From: an uncultured Mucilaginibacter sp.
GTDB lineage: Bacteria; Bacteroidota; Bacteroidia; Sphingobacteriales; Sphingobacteriaceae
Direction: 5' to 3'
NCBI RefSeq assembly: GCF_903893715.1
Contig: NZ_CAITNG010000047.1
Location: 62,001 to 126,000 of the forward strand
DNA: 64,000 bases
Shown: one piece after another, positions 7,354 through 16,747 of the stretch
Layout: each line of letters opens with the position of its first letter
Position numbering within the stretch: position 1 is the first letter of the stretch
Made by a program: the position numbers and the translations under genes
Notes under the pieces: model-generated
What the model saw: the letters and a program-made list of their open reading frames with translations, nothing else
Told to the model about the DNA's origin: nothing
Database searches by the model: none

Positions 7354-8743
7354 TACAATCAGCGTCGGCCTGCTTTCGCAGATAAAAACCATTGTTGGCG
7401 ATGCCAATGTGTATACCCGTCGCGACGACCTGGAGCGCTACAGCCACGATGAAACCGAAGACCTGCACTATTACCCCGAAGTAGCCGTAAAACCAAAAAC
7501 CGCTGCCGAGGTATCCGCTTTGTTAAAACTTTGCAACGCCCACCTCATACCGGTAACCCCGCGCGGTGCCGGCACAGGTTTGGCAGGTGGGGCATTGCCC
7601 ATTCATGGTGGTTTGATTATTTCAATGGAGCGTTTCAATACCATCATCGCTATCGACGAGCGCAACCTACAGGCCACCGTCGAACCGGGTGTTATCACCG
7701 AAGTATTTATGAACGCCGTGGAAGAAAAAGGCTTATTTTACCCCGTCGACCCGGCAAGTAAGGGCAGTTGCTTTATCGGCGGCAATATGGCCAATTGCAG
7801 CGGCGGCCCGCGTGTGGTAAAATATGGCACCATCCGCGAGTATGTGCTCAATTTCGAACTGGTTTTGCCTTCCGGCGATATCATCTGGACGGGTGCCAAC
7901 ACGCTCAAATATGCATCGGGCTATAACTTGACTCAGCTATTGATAGGTTCCGAAGGCACACTGGGCATTATCACCAAAATAGTGGTAAAACTGATACCCA
8001 AACCAACGCACACCGCCTTGATGCTGGCCTCGTTCACTACCAACGAGCAGGCCTGCGGAGCGGTATCGGCCATATTCCGCGCCGGACTGGTACCCTCTGC
8101 GCTCGAGTTTATGGAGCGCAAAGGTATCGAATGGGTAAAAGAGCACGATGGCATCAATTTTAATTTGCTGGATGGCATCAATGCTTACCTCCTTATCGAG
8201 GTCGATGGCACCAATCCCGACGTTATTTTTGGCGATTGCGAGAAGATAAACACTGTATTGGAAGAATTTGATTGCCGGGATATTTTGTTTGCCGATTCAT
8301 CCGCCCAAAAAGAAGAGCTTTGGTACATGCGCCGCACCATGGCGGTGTCCGTTAAATCAAACTCCATCTACAAGGAAGAAGATACCGTAGTGCCCCGTGC
8401 CGAACTGCCCGCGCTCATCAAAGGCATCAAAGAAGTAGGAGCGAAATATGGCTTCGAATCCGTTTGCTACGGCCACGCCGGTGATGGCAACCTGCACGTC
8501 AACATCATTAAAGCCGGCATGAGCGACGCCGACTGGAACACCAAACTAAAAGACGGCATCAAAGAGATATTTGAATTGACAGTAGCCCTCGGCGGCACCA
8601 TCAGCGGCGAGCACGGCATCGGCCTGGTACAAAAAGAGTTTATGTCCTTGAAGTATGCGGAAATAAACCTGAATTTGATGCGAGGAATAAAGCAGGTTTT
8701 TGACCCCAATGGGATATTGAATCCGGGGAAGATAACTCCCTAA
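7343..8743 (+). CDS. FAD-linked oxidase, GlcD/D-lactate dehydrogenase family
   Basis: A 466-residue flavoprotein starting at the ATG at 7343, inside the end of folB; the longer frame from 7301 lies within folB and is not needed. The FAD-binding type 4 domain (about residues 30-215) shows TPRGAGTGLAGGALP and GGNMANCSGGPRVVKYG; the C-terminal cap includes YGHAGDGNLHVN, GEHGIG and a final FDPNGILNPGKI. These are hallmarks of the family that oxidises 2-hydroxy acids such as glycolate or D-lactate. No GlcE/GlcF partner is present, so it is probably a single-subunit enzyme. Its stop overlaps the convergent thioesterase by 4 bp. Confidence 0.9.
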   Translation: MKFNTISVGLLSQIKTIVGDANVYTRRDDLERYSHDETEDLHYYPEVAVKPKTAAEVSALLKLCNAHLIPVTPRGAGTGLAGGALPIHGGLIISMERFNTIIAIDERNLQATVEPGVITEVFMNAVEEKGLFYPVDPASKGSCFIGGNMANCSGGPRVVKYGTIREYVLNFELVLPSGDIIWTGANTLKYASGYNLTQLLIGSEGTLGIITKIVVKLIPKPTHTALMLASFTTNEQACGAVSAIFRAGLVPSALEFMERKGIEWVKEHDGINFNLLDGINAYLLIEVDGTNPDVIFGDCEKINTVLEEFDCRDILFADSSAQKEELWYMRRTMAVSVKSNSIYKEEDTVVPRAELPALIKGIKEVGAKYGFESVCYGHAGDGNLHVNIIKAGMSDADWNTKLKDGIKEIFELTVALGGTISGEHGIGLVQKEFMSLKYAEINLNLMRGIKQVFDPNGILNPGKITP

Positions 8744-9183
8744 CTATTCATAATCAGCCTCGGCTCATCATAGCTGATCATCTTTTTGCGCTGTTTATCG
8801 GGTATCGGCATCGATTTGCCTAACTTATAGTCGTAACTGATGCAAACCGTTTTGCCGGTGGTGCATATTTCTTCATGGTCGCCCACCACTTTCGATAGGA
8901 TGTACTCCACATCAAAACTGCTGTTGCCCACGCGGCTGGTGCGCACATAGCAAACAATCTGGTCGTCCAAGGTGATGGGTTTGCGATAATAAATTTCCGA
9001 GCGGCCTAAAATAATGCCCATTTCATTCCAGTCCCACTCAATAATGTTGGTCCAGTAGTTGCCGCGCGCTATTTCGAAGTAGGTGAGATAGATAGCATTG
9101 TTCACGTGCCCAAAGGCGTCCATGTCCGAAAAGCGGATATGTATCGGGGTTTTATATTTAAAATTAGCGAGCGATGGTGGCAT
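8740..9183 (-). CDS. Acyl-CoA thioesterase, 4-hydroxybenzoyl-CoA thioesterase-like hotdog protein
   Basis: A 147-residue single hotdog-domain protein. The signature RFSDMDAFGHVNNAIYLTYF contains the catalytic Asp of the YbgC/4-hydroxybenzoyl-CoA thioesterase family, followed by EIARGNYW. Such enzymes hydrolyse short or aromatic acyl-CoAs in the cytoplasm. It is convergent with the oxidase gene and overlaps it by 4 bp at the 3' ends. The exact substrate cannot be read from the sequence. Confidence 0.88.
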   Translation of the reverse strand: MPPSLANFKYKTPIHIRFSDMDAFGHVNNAIYLTYFEIARGNYWTNIIEWDWNEMGIILGRSEIYYRKPITLDDQIVCYVRTSRVGNSSFDVEYILSKVVGDHEEICTTGKTVCISYDYKLGKSMPIPDKQRKKMISYDEPRLIMNS

Positions 9184-9188
9184 TTTAT

Positions 9189-9240
9189 GTCAATATGTCT
9201 GTATAAAAAAATAATAAGCGACAATGTGTCTGCATAAAAA
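9189..9240 (+). promoter_or_regulatory. Two 21-bp direct repeats, 31-bp period, upstream of hsp20
   Basis: GTCAATATGTCTGTATAAAAA (9189-9209) and GACAATGTGTCTGCATAAAAA (9220-9240) differ at three of 21 positions. The second contains GACA-ATG-TGTC, an inverted repeat, and ACAATTGT follows at 9244-9251. Placement between divergent genes and 100-150 bp ahead of a heat-shock gene suggests regulator or activator sites; this is inference. Confidence 0.4.
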
Positions 9241-9339
9241 TGCACAATTGTCCAAAAGTCCCTCAAAAAATCAATTGGTATATCAATTGAAATAGGGTTT
9301 ACGAAGTTAATAAAAAACCATACTTAGGAGGACATAAAA

Positions 9340-9780
9340 ATGACACTTGTAAAATTTGCAAACGGACAAAAAAACAACGCATTAAACCCATTATTTACCG
9401 ATGTGTTCGATTCGATATTGAACGACACTTTTTTGGGCGACAGGTTGGTATCGCGTGTACCTGCGGTTAACATTGCCGAAACCGAAAATAATTTCCACAT
9501 CGAAATGGCAGTGCCCGGCTTAAAGAAAGAAGACTTTAAAATCAACCTTGAAAAAAACCTGTTAAGCGTTTCGGCCGAAAAGAAAACCGAAAACGTTGAC
9601 GAAACAAAAAAATACAGCAAACGCGAATACAGCTACAACTCTTTCGTAAGGACATTTACTTTGCCCGAAACTGTTGATTACGCCAACATCAACGCCGAAT
9701 ATACCGACGGTGTGTTGAACATAAGCGTTGCTAAAAAAGAAGAAGCTAAAATTCAAACCCGCGAAATAGCAATCAAATAA
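9340..9780 (+). CDS. Small heat shock protein, Hsp20/alpha-crystallin family
   Basis: A 146-residue cytoplasmic holdase. The alpha-crystallin domain spans about residues 37-135, with VPAVNIAETENNFHIEMAVP at the start, PGLKKEDFKI, and the A-x-x-x-DGVLNISV motif near the end; the C-terminal REIAIK carries an I-x-I anchor. It binds unfolding proteins under stress. A strong AGGAGG at 9326-9331, 8 nt before the ATG, is unusual in this phylum, where most genes here lack such a site, and implies high translation. A terminator follows at 9886-9919. Confidence 0.95.
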   Translation: MTLVKFANGQKNNALNPLFTDVFDSILNDTFLGDRLVSRVPAVNIAETENNFHIEMAVPGLKKEDFKINLEKNLLSVSAEKKTENVDETKKYSKREYSYNSFVRTFTLPETVDYANINAEYTDGVLNISVAKKEEAKIQTREIAIK

Positions 9781-9885
9781 CCGGGTTTTTTATATAGATG
9801 ATGAGCTACCATGTGCCGGTGGATGAGTGAAACAGATGAGTGCAGCGCGCATGGTATTTCATAATAGGTTGTTAGTTTAGTTGTG

Positions 9886-9919
9886 GCGGGGTGTTGCGAA
9901 AGCGGCACCCCGCTTTTTT
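9886..9919 (+). terminator. Rho-independent terminator
   Basis: GCGGGGTG (9886-9893) pairs with CACCCCGC (9906-9913), followed by six T. It lies about 105 bp after hsp20, so the transcript has a fairly long 3' tail. Confidence 0.85.
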
Positions 9920-9941
9920 GTAAAAAAACTTACCGCGATTA

Positions 9942-10000
9942 TTTCCCTCCTTGGGGAGGGGGGCGGCTGCCGGTGTAGTGGCTGGGAGGGGTCATTCCGT
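9942..10000. repeat. G/C-rich hairpin repeat remnant
   Basis: CCCTCCTTGGGGAGGG forms a short hairpin (about 9946-9961) followed by GGCGGCTGCCGGTG and GGGAGGGGTC. I recognise this general pattern as a common dispersed intergenic repeat type in Bacteroidota. It lies between the hsp20 terminator and the 3' end of the glycosidase. Confidence 0.4.
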
Positions 10001-10055
10001 TAATAGGCTTGATAAGCCGCTAAACAGACTTTGCGTCTTCGCGCTTTTGCGCGCT

Positions 10056-12674
10056 CTAATAAATATCGTTTATCATATTCGCTATCAAGGCACTCCAGCC
10101 GGTTTGGTGGCTGGCACCCAAGCCAAAGGCTTCATCGCCGTGAAAGTATTCATAATATAGCAGCAGGTCGGCATTTTCCGGCTTTTGGTAAAAATCGGCA
10201 TGTATGCCATGTACCGGCCTTGCGCCGTTTTCGTCCTTCTCAAAAATACTCACCAACCTGCGGCTCAGTTCGTTGGCCACATCGGCTATGCTCACTTCCT
10301 TATCGCTACCCGCGGGGAACTTAAATTTGGTTTCCTCTCCATAAAACTCCGCGTATTTTTTTATCGCGTTGATCAGCAAAAAGTTCATCGGCATCCATAT
10401 AGGGCCGCGCCAGTTAGAGTTGCCGCCAAACAGGTTGGTGGTCGAGTCGCCCGGCTCATACTTTATCGAGTACGAATTGCCGTTTATGTTCGCCGTATAC
10501 GGGTTGTTCAAATGGAATTTTGATAAGGCACGTATACCGCCCTTGCCCAAAAACTCGTTCTCGTCGCATATACGGTTCATCAGTTTTACCAAACGGTCAA
10601 ACGGCACCAGCGACAACAGTACCTTGCCCTTCCCGTTATCCGATAGGGGCAAAAACAACTTGTTTTGTGTGCGGTAGCGGTTCAGCCAGCCGGCACGTTT
10701 CCTAAAATCTTTTAGTTTGTCGTAATTATCCAATTGAAATACCGATACCGCGAACATCGAGGTCAGGCCCACTAACGAGCGTACCTTAAGGTGATAGGGG
10801 TTGCCCACGTCCATCCGTAAAGTATCATAAAAAAAGCCGTCCTCTTCGTCCCAAAGGCCAAGCTCGTTCAATGCCTCCGCTATCAGCACGTAATGCTCAT
10901 AAAACTTAACGGCCATGTCTTCAAAAGCCTCATCCACCAGCGATATCTCAATGGCCATATCCATCATGTTCAACGCGAAAGCGCCCATCCAACTGGTACC
11001 GTCAACCTGTTCCAAAACAGCGTCCTTTATGGTGCTGCTTCGGTCGAACACCCCGATATTGTCCAAACCCAAAAACCCGCCCGAAAAAATATTATTGCCT
11101 TCCAAATCCTTTCGGTTGGCCCACCAGGTAAAGTTTACCACCAGTTTTTGGAAAACGCGCTTTAAAAAAGTAATATCGCCAACGCCCTTTTTTTCTTTTT
11201 CGATGCGGTAAACCTGTAAGGCCGCCCAGGCCTGTACGGGCGGGTTCACATCGCTAAAATTCCATTCGTAGGCAGGTATTTGCCCTTCCGAATTCATATA
11301 CCATTCGCGCATGATCAGGATCAACTGGTTCTTGGCAAAAACCGGGTCCACCAACGCCATCGGCACACAATGGAAAGCCAGGTCCCAGGCCGCGTACCAT
11401 GGGTATTCCCATTTATCGGGCATCGATATCACGTCCTGGTTCTTCAGGTATTTCCAACTGCTGTTTCGGTCGTTAGGCCGGGTTTCCAGGGCGGGCGACG
11501 CGTCTTTACCCTTGTACACCATCGCACGGATATCATAATGATAATACTGTTTATTCCACAATAGCCCGGCAAAGGCCTGCCGCTGTATAATGGCCTGTTC
11601 GGGGCTGGTATTGGCGGTCAGCATTTGCTGGTAAAAGGTATCCGCCTCTTGTTTCCGGGTATCAAATAGCTTTTCAAACCCGTCGGCAAACGGACTTTCA
11701 ACCGGCAATTTGCTCAGGCGCAGGTATATTTTTTGGCTGCCCTTTGAGGGGACGGTATACTGGTACACCGGCGAAAATTTAGTGCCATCTGCTTTGTTTT
11801 TAAATTGATCAAGGTTTTCTTTTTCGATGATCGCTTCATGAAAAGCGTCTTTTACAAATATGCTGTCATTCGGCTGCTTAAAAATGCGCTCCTTATTGGT
11901 ATCATTTTCGGTAAACATGGTAAACCGGGCATCCTGGTGGTATAAATAATGGTCGCCGCCGTTGGGATGGGTTGCCATAACGCAATTGTCGTTTACTTTA
12001 GTGATGACCGGCTTAGGCTTTACCTGGTCAAACTGCCAGTAATTATAAAACCAAAGCGTAGGCAATATGGTAATATCAGCGCTTTCGGCAGCGCGGTTCA
12101 CTATTTCAATGCATATTTGGATATCACTACTGTTATTTTTTGCGTAAGTAACATATACATCAAAATAGCGGTCGTTATCAAAAATATGGGTATCAAGCAA
12201 CTCGTATTCAGGCTCTAATTTCGAGCGGCCCATGTTCACACTCACCAACTCATCATACGGAAACTCCTGTTGCGGATATTTGTACAAGTATTTCATATAA
12301 TAATGCGATGGTACATTATCTAAATAATAATAAAGTTCCTTCACATCTTCGCCATGGTTGCCCTGCCCGTTGGGCAAGCCAAACAGGCGTTCTTTCAAAA
12401 TCGGGTCTTTACCGTTCCATAAAGCAATGGCAAAACACAGGCGTTGGTAATAGTCGGATATCCCCGCCAGGCCATCTTCGCCCCATCGGTATGCCCGGCT
12501 TCGTGCCTGGTCGTGCGTAAAGTAGTTCCAGGCATCGCCGTTGGTGCTGTAATCTTCGCGCACGGTGGCCCATTGGCGCTCGCTTAAATAGGGCCCCCAA
12601 TGTTCTAAGGGTACCTCTTTTTTGGCATTTTCGTCTAAACGTAACTGTTCGGGGTTGGTAGGTATGTCTGTCAT
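10056..12674 (-). CDS. MGH1/GH63-like (alpha/alpha)6 glycoside hydrolase
   Basis: An 872-residue protein without signal peptide, so probably cytoplasmic. The N-terminus (HWGPYLSERQWATVREDY, then WGEDGLAGISD) and the second half match the mannosylglycerate-hydrolase-like/GH63 glucosidase fold that many genomes label glucosidase. The probable catalytic acid region is YEWNFSDVNPPVQAWA, and the probable base lies in FHGDEAFGLGASHQTGWS near the C-terminus; WRGPIWMPMN is also typical. It would hydrolyse an alpha-linked glucoside or mannoside, possibly a compatible solute or storage sugar; the substrate is unknown. It is not next to sugar transport genes, so context does not help. Confidence 0.82.
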   Translation of the reverse strand: MTDIPTNPEQLRLDENAKKEVPLEHWGPYLSERQWATVREDYSTNGDAWNYFTHDQARSRAYRWGEDGLAGISDYYQRLCFAIALWNGKDPILKERLFGLPNGQGNHGEDVKELYYYLDNVPSHYYMKYLYKYPQQEFPYDELVSVNMGRSKLEPEYELLDTHIFDNDRYFDVYVTYAKNNSSDIQICIEIVNRAAESADITILPTLWFYNYWQFDQVKPKPVITKVNDNCVMATHPNGGDHYLYHQDARFTMFTENDTNKERIFKQPNDSIFVKDAFHEAIIEKENLDQFKNKADGTKFSPVYQYTVPSKGSQKIYLRLSKLPVESPFADGFEKLFDTRKQEADTFYQQMLTANTSPEQAIIQRQAFAGLLWNKQYYHYDIRAMVYKGKDASPALETRPNDRNSSWKYLKNQDVISMPDKWEYPWYAAWDLAFHCVPMALVDPVFAKNQLILIMREWYMNSEGQIPAYEWNFSDVNPPVQAWAALQVYRIEKEKKGVGDITFLKRVFQKLVVNFTWWANRKDLEGNNIFSGGFLGLDNIGVFDRSSTIKDAVLEQVDGTSWMGAFALNMMDMAIEISLVDEAFEDMAVKFYEHYVLIAEALNELGLWDEEDGFFYDTLRMDVGNPYHLKVRSLVGLTSMFAVSVFQLDNYDKLKDFRKRAGWLNRYRTQNKLFLPLSDNGKGKVLLSLVPFDRLVKLMNRICDENEFLGKGGIRALSKFHLNNPYTANINGNSYSIKYEPGDSTTNLFGGNSNWRGPIWMPMNFLLINAIKKYAEFYGEETKFKFPAGSDKEVSIADVANELSRRLVSIFEKDENGARPVHGIHADFYQKPENADLLLYYEYFHGDEAFGLGASHQTGWSALIANMINDIY

Positions 12675-12942
12675 AAACCGGTTGCTGGTGCCAAATTAGC
12701 TTATTTGCTTTTGATAATTTGAATGGGTAAGATAAACATTTAATGTTAGCTGTATAAAATGTGTTATTTATTAAAAAAAATGATAATCGTAACTTTAGTA
12801 ATAGATAATATCGTATAAAAGCTTATATTTAGCGGCGAATTAATTCATAATAAAAATTTCCCCTTTTTATTATAATTGTTATCTCACAATAGTTGCAATT
12901 TAAAATTAGTGTAACTAAATTGAGACCAAATATTTTCACTAA
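12675..12942. other. AT-rich divergent intergenic region
   Basis: A 268-bp gap between the glycosidase and the outer-membrane receptor, with long A/T runs. It must hold both promoters, but no perfect TAnnTTTG element was found and no coding frame is evident. Confidence 0.5.
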
Positions 12943-15405
12943 TTGGTAAAACATTACGTTAACTGTGCCGAAAACAATTTGCTTAAAATCCTGATAGGGA
13001 TATTGGGCATGCTGTGCTTTTTTTCGGCCTCGGCACAGCAGTTAACGGGCTCGGTTAAAGGAAAAATCACCGAAACCGGCAATATAGCTATTGTTGATGC
13101 CACCATATCGTTATTAAAAACCAGCGACTCAAGTTTGGTCAAGATGGCCCTCACAAACGAGCAAGGTATTTTTGAACTGAAAGGTTTAAAACCAGGGGAC
13201 TACCTGTTGGGTGTTACCAATATAGGATATGCCCGTGCGATGCGCGCAGTCAACATCGGCCCCGGTGCAACCACCGATGCCGGCACCATTCAATTAAATA
13301 AGGGCAAAAACCTTGGCCAGGTAAATATTAAGGCAACGATACCCATTGTTGATGTAAAACCCGGAAAAACCGTGGTGAATGTTGGGAAAAGTATATTATC
13401 GGCAGGAGGTACAGCCTTGGATGTATTGGGCACCGCTCCGGGTGTCCAGGTCGATGGCAATGGTAACGTAACCCTTAACGGCAAGGATGTACAAATAATG
13501 ATAAATGGCAGGCAGAGTTATTTATCGCCCGCTGACCTTGCCGAAATGTTGCGCAATACGCCCAGCAATACCATTTCGCAACTCGAACTGATCAGTCATC
13601 CCGGCGCAGGTCAGAGTGCCGAAGGATCGGGCGGCATCATCAACATTAAGCAGCACCGCGATAAAACGGCCGGCTTCAGCGCTTCGGTTAACGGCACATA
13701 CGGTATCATTGACATTAACCCCCAATATGGTACCAAGCAAAAATGGAACACAGGCTTTAACTTCGATTACAATACCAAAAACACAAGCTGGTACGGAGGC
13801 TTTACACATGCAAACAATGTTACCGAAAGGCTTTCAAGCATAGACAGGACCGTTTTCGACCCTGCGGCCCAACAAGTGCAAACCGACTATTTGGATGACC
13901 TGCACGAAAGCGCTAATATACTTAGGCTGGGTATGGATTATACCATAAACCCTAAACAGATCATCGGTTTTTTAGTAAATGGTACTTACAGCAATTACGA
14001 CTACCATAAAGGCACCACCAGCAATATATTTACCAATGGTGTACCTGATTCATCCATCATCACACAATCGGCAGTGCTGCGCAGGTTGGTAAATTACACT
14101 GTTGATGTTGACTACAAGAACGACCTTGGTAAATTAGGCACCTTATCGGCCGATGCGGACTACACGGTGTTTGACAGGAAACCAACCGAAAATATTGTAA
14201 GCAATTATTATAATGGGTATAATGCGTTGTATAGAACTTTGTTGCTGCAAAATATTTTTCCTACACTATACCATATATATACCGGTACAATTGCCGATGA
14301 TATAAAAACGGGTAAAAATTCATCGTTGCTGGCCCAGGCCAAACTGAGCTATGTTAATACCGATAACAGCGCCACCTTTGGCGATGTGGTAAATGGCCAG
14401 CTAATCCCGGACCCCTCTTTTACAAGCGGGTTCAATTTTCACGAACAAATAAACGCGTTTGGCTTAACCTATAATACGCTTTTAAGTAAAACCACCACCT
14501 TAGAGGCCGGGCTGCGTGCCGAGCAAACCATAAATACAGGTACGGCAACGCCCTTGAACGGCGGCCAACAAGTGTATAAAAATAACTATACCGATTTTTT
14601 CCCATCCTTATTATTGACCACCAATGTAAATGCCGATAACCAATTGTCGTTTTCGTATGGACGGAGAATAAAAAGGCCGAATTACGCTGATTTGAACCCC
14701 TTCGTGAGTTATCAGGACCAATACAATTACTCCGAAGGTAACCCCGCGCTTAAACCACAGTACACCAACAGCATCGAACTGACTAATATTTACAGGCAAA
14801 AATTCAGCGTTAGCCTACAGGCTTCGTTGGTAAACGATAACATTTACTTGATTGTTTTACCAGGCAATATTGTATCACAACGTGTCAATTTTGGGAACTA
14901 TTATACTTACAATGCTATTTTTAATGCCCCTGTTAATATAACAAAATGGTGGAACGCTAATATCAATCTTGATGTATCGTACCAACATTTTGATAACAGT
15001 TTTGCCGGCAACTCCTTTAATGTAAATACAGAGGAAGCCATTTTGAACGTGCACCAACAGTTCGTTTTTTTAAAGCAATTTAAAGCCGAGGTTATAGGGT
15101 ACTATGACTCGCCCCACTATCAAGGTTACTACGATTTAAATGCAAGCTATCATTTCGATGCCTCGATAAGTAAAAGTATTTTTGAATCCAAAGGTTCAAT
15201 ACAGTTCCAGATATATGATGTTTTTAATACCAGCTATACCAACTATAACACTGTTTATCAAAATCAAAATTTTAATGGGCATTTGCAATCCTTTTTCAGA
15301 ACTATTCAGTTAAGTTTAAACTATGCATTAGGTAAAAAAAGTAAACCGGAGCGGCAACATAAAGTAGGCTCGGCCGATGAGCAGGGGCGCTCGGGCGGAG
15401 GCTAA
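12943..15405 (+). CDS. TonB-dependent receptor-like outer membrane protein (OMP beta-barrel family with CarboxypepD-like N-domain)
   Basis: An 820-residue outer-membrane protein. After a signal peptide ending FFSASAQQ, residues about 37-115 form a CarboxypepD regulatory-like beta-sandwich (GSVKGKITETG, GIFELKGLKPGDYLLG). A plug-like domain follows (GTAPGVQVDGNGNVTLNGKD, GAGQSAEGSGGIINI), then a 22-strand-type barrel with many Tyr/Asn/Gly strands. Proteins of this group take up ligands or signal across the outer membrane. There is no SusD-like partner. No ATG suits the signal peptide: TTG at 12943 or TTG at 12979 is the likely start, so the first dozen residues are uncertain. The hydrophilic tail KPERQHKVGSADEQGRSGGG ends beyond the barrel. 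Confidence 0.85.
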   Translation: MVKHYVNCAENNLLKILIGILGMLCFFSASAQQLTGSVKGKITETGNIAIVDATISLLKTSDSSLVKMALTNEQGIFELKGLKPGDYLLGVTNIGYARAMRAVNIGPGATTDAGTIQLNKGKNLGQVNIKATIPIVDVKPGKTVVNVGKSILSAGGTALDVLGTAPGVQVDGNGNVTLNGKDVQIMINGRQSYLSPADLAEMLRNTPSNTISQLELISHPGAGQSAEGSGGIINIKQHRDKTAGFSASVNGTYGIIDINPQYGTKQKWNTGFNFDYNTKNTSWYGGFTHANNVTERLSSIDRTVFDPAAQQVQTDYLDDLHESANILRLGMDYTINPKQIIGFLVNGTYSNYDYHKGTTSNIFTNGVPDSSIITQSAVLRRLVNYTVDVDYKNDLGKLGTLSADADYTVFDRKPTENIVSNYYNGYNALYRTLLLQNIFPTLYHIYTGTIADDIKTGKNSSLLAQAKLSYVNTDNSATFGDVVNGQLIPDPSFTSGFNFHEQINAFGLTYNTLLSKTTTLEAGLRAEQTINTGTATPLNGGQQVYKNNYTDFFPSLLLTTNVNADNQLSFSYGRRIKRPNYADLNPFVSYQDQYNYSEGNPALKPQYTNSIELTNIYRQKFSVSLQASLVNDNIYLIVLPGNIVSQRVNFGNYYTYNAIFNAPVNITKWWNANINLDVSYQHFDNSFAGNSFNVNTEEAILNVHQQFVFLKQFKAEVIGYYDSPHYQGYYDLNASYHFDASISKSIFESKGSIQFQIYDVFNTSYTNYNTVYQNQNFNGHLQSFFRTIQLSLNYALGKKSKPERQHKVGSADEQGRSGGG

Positions 15406-15412
15406 AAAAAAT

Positions 15413-15444
15413 AGCGATGGGTTTAACCTCATCGCTGTTTTTTT
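15413..15444. terminator. Bidirectional terminator
   Basis: AGCGATG (15413-15419) pairs with CATCGCT (15430-15436), flanked by A7 on the left and T7 on the right. It can end both the receptor gene and the convergent aminotransferase gene. Confidence 0.8.
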
Positions 15445-15463
15445 AATTAGGGGATGCTATTTC

Positions 15464-16657
15464 TTATTTCAATTTAGCCAAAGCTGTTTTTATCCTGTTC
15501 ATGGCTTCGATCAGTTTTTCTTCCGATGCGGCGTACGATATGCGTATCGATTTCGGGTCGCCGAACGAATCTCCGCCAACGGTAGCCACATGCGCTTCTT
15601 CCAACAGGAAAATGCTTAGCTCATCTGCATCATTATAGGTTTTGCCCTCATAGCTTTTGCCGAAGAACGAAGTAACATCCGGAAAGAAGTAAAACGCGCC
15701 TTCGGGCAGGTTCACTTTTATGCCGTCGATATTTTTCAAAAGTTCGTAAACAATATCCCGGCGTTTGCGGAAAGCCGCGCGCATTTCGTAAACCGACTCC
15801 AAGCCACCTTCGCAGGCTGCTATACCGGCACGTTGGGTAATGGAGCAGGTGCCCGATGTGATCTGGCCTTGCAGTTTATCGCAAGCTGAGGCAATTTCTT
15901 TGTTCGATGCCGAGTACCCGATGCGCCAGCCGGTCATCGCGTAAGCTTTCGAAAAGCCGTTGATGATTACTACACGGTCCTTAACCGATGGGAAAGAGGC
16001 TATGGAAACACATTTTTCAACAAAGTTGATATGCTCGTATATCTCGTCCGAAAGGATATAGATATTGGGATATTTCTCAAACACCTTTACCAGGCCTGCC
16101 AGTTCTTCTTCGCTGTAAACACTGCCGGTAGGGTTGCACGGCGATGAGAACATAAACAATTTGGTTTTCGGTGTGATGGCCGCCTCTAATTGCTCAGGTG
16201 TTATCTTAAAGTTTTGCTCAACAGTAGTGTTGATGAACACGCTTTTGCCCTCGGTAAGCTTTACCACTTCGCTATACGATACCCAATACGGTGTAGGGAT
16301 AATTACCTCTTCACCGGGGTTTACCAAACACAACAAAGCGTTCGCGATGGCTTGCTTGGCACCTGTTGATACCACGATCTGGCTTGCATCGTAATCCAAA
16401 CCATTCTCGGTCTTCAGCTTATTGGCAATAGCCTTTCGCAGTTCAGGGTAACCGGCTACCGGGGTATAATAAGTATAGTTTTGGTCCATTGCCAGTTTGG
16501 CAGCGGTCTTGATGTACTCAGGTGTATGAAAATCGGGCTCGCCAAAGCTCAGGCTGATCACATCAACACCTTTGGCCGAAAGTTCGCGGCCTAATTTGGC
16601 CATTTTAATCGTTGCAGATTCGGATAAATTATTTATCCTGTCGCTTAATACAGTCAT
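15464..16657 (-). CDS. Pyridoxal-phosphate aminotransferase, aspartate aminotransferase class I/II
   Basis: A 397-residue fold-type I aminotransferase. The start is the ATG at 16655-16657; the frame is open further upstream but that text is not family-like. SLSFGEPDFHTPEYIK is the N-terminal substrate-arm signature, STGAKQAIANAL and SPCNPTG the cofactor-phosphate and ring sites, SDEIYEH the pyridine-nitrogen Asp, and Lys237 in NGFSKAYAMTGWRIGY forms the Schiff base. It resembles the Thermus-type bacterial aspartate aminotransferase that exchanges aspartate or another amino acid with 2-oxoglutarate. It is divergent from the cation pump operon. Confidence 0.92.
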   Translation of the reverse strand: MTVLSDRINNLSESATIKMAKLGRELSAKGVDVISLSFGEPDFHTPEYIKTAAKLAMDQNYTYYTPVAGYPELRKAIANKLKTENGLDYDASQIVVSTGAKQAIANALLCLVNPGEEVIIPTPYWVSYSEVVKLTEGKSVFINTTVEQNFKITPEQLEAAITPKTKLFMFSSPCNPTGSVYSEEELAGLVKVFEKYPNIYILSDEIYEHINFVEKCVSIASFPSVKDRVVIINGFSKAYAMTGWRIGYSASNKEIASACDKLQGQITSGTCSITQRAGIAACEGGLESVYEMRAAFRKRRDIVYELLKNIDGIKVNLPEGAFYFFPDVTSFFGKSYEGKTYNDADELSIFLLEEAHVATVGGDSFGDPKSIRISYAASEEKLIEAMNRIKTALAKLK

Positions 16658-16722
16658 ATCGTCTTTTTTGTTAACGCGGCAAATATAGAAAATAAGTTTA
16701 CTGCTGTTTAGCTTGTTATTTA

Positions 16723-16730
16723 TAAATTTG
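16723..16730 (+). promoter_or_regulatory. -7 element TAAATTTG
   Basis: A perfect match to the Bacteroidota TAnnTTTG element. A start of transcription a few bases downstream would leave a leader of about a dozen bases to the TTG at 16748, which supports that non-ATG start. No clear -33 TTTG was found at the usual distance. Confidence 0.5.
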
Positions 16731-16747
16731 ACAAATTCAACACCTAC

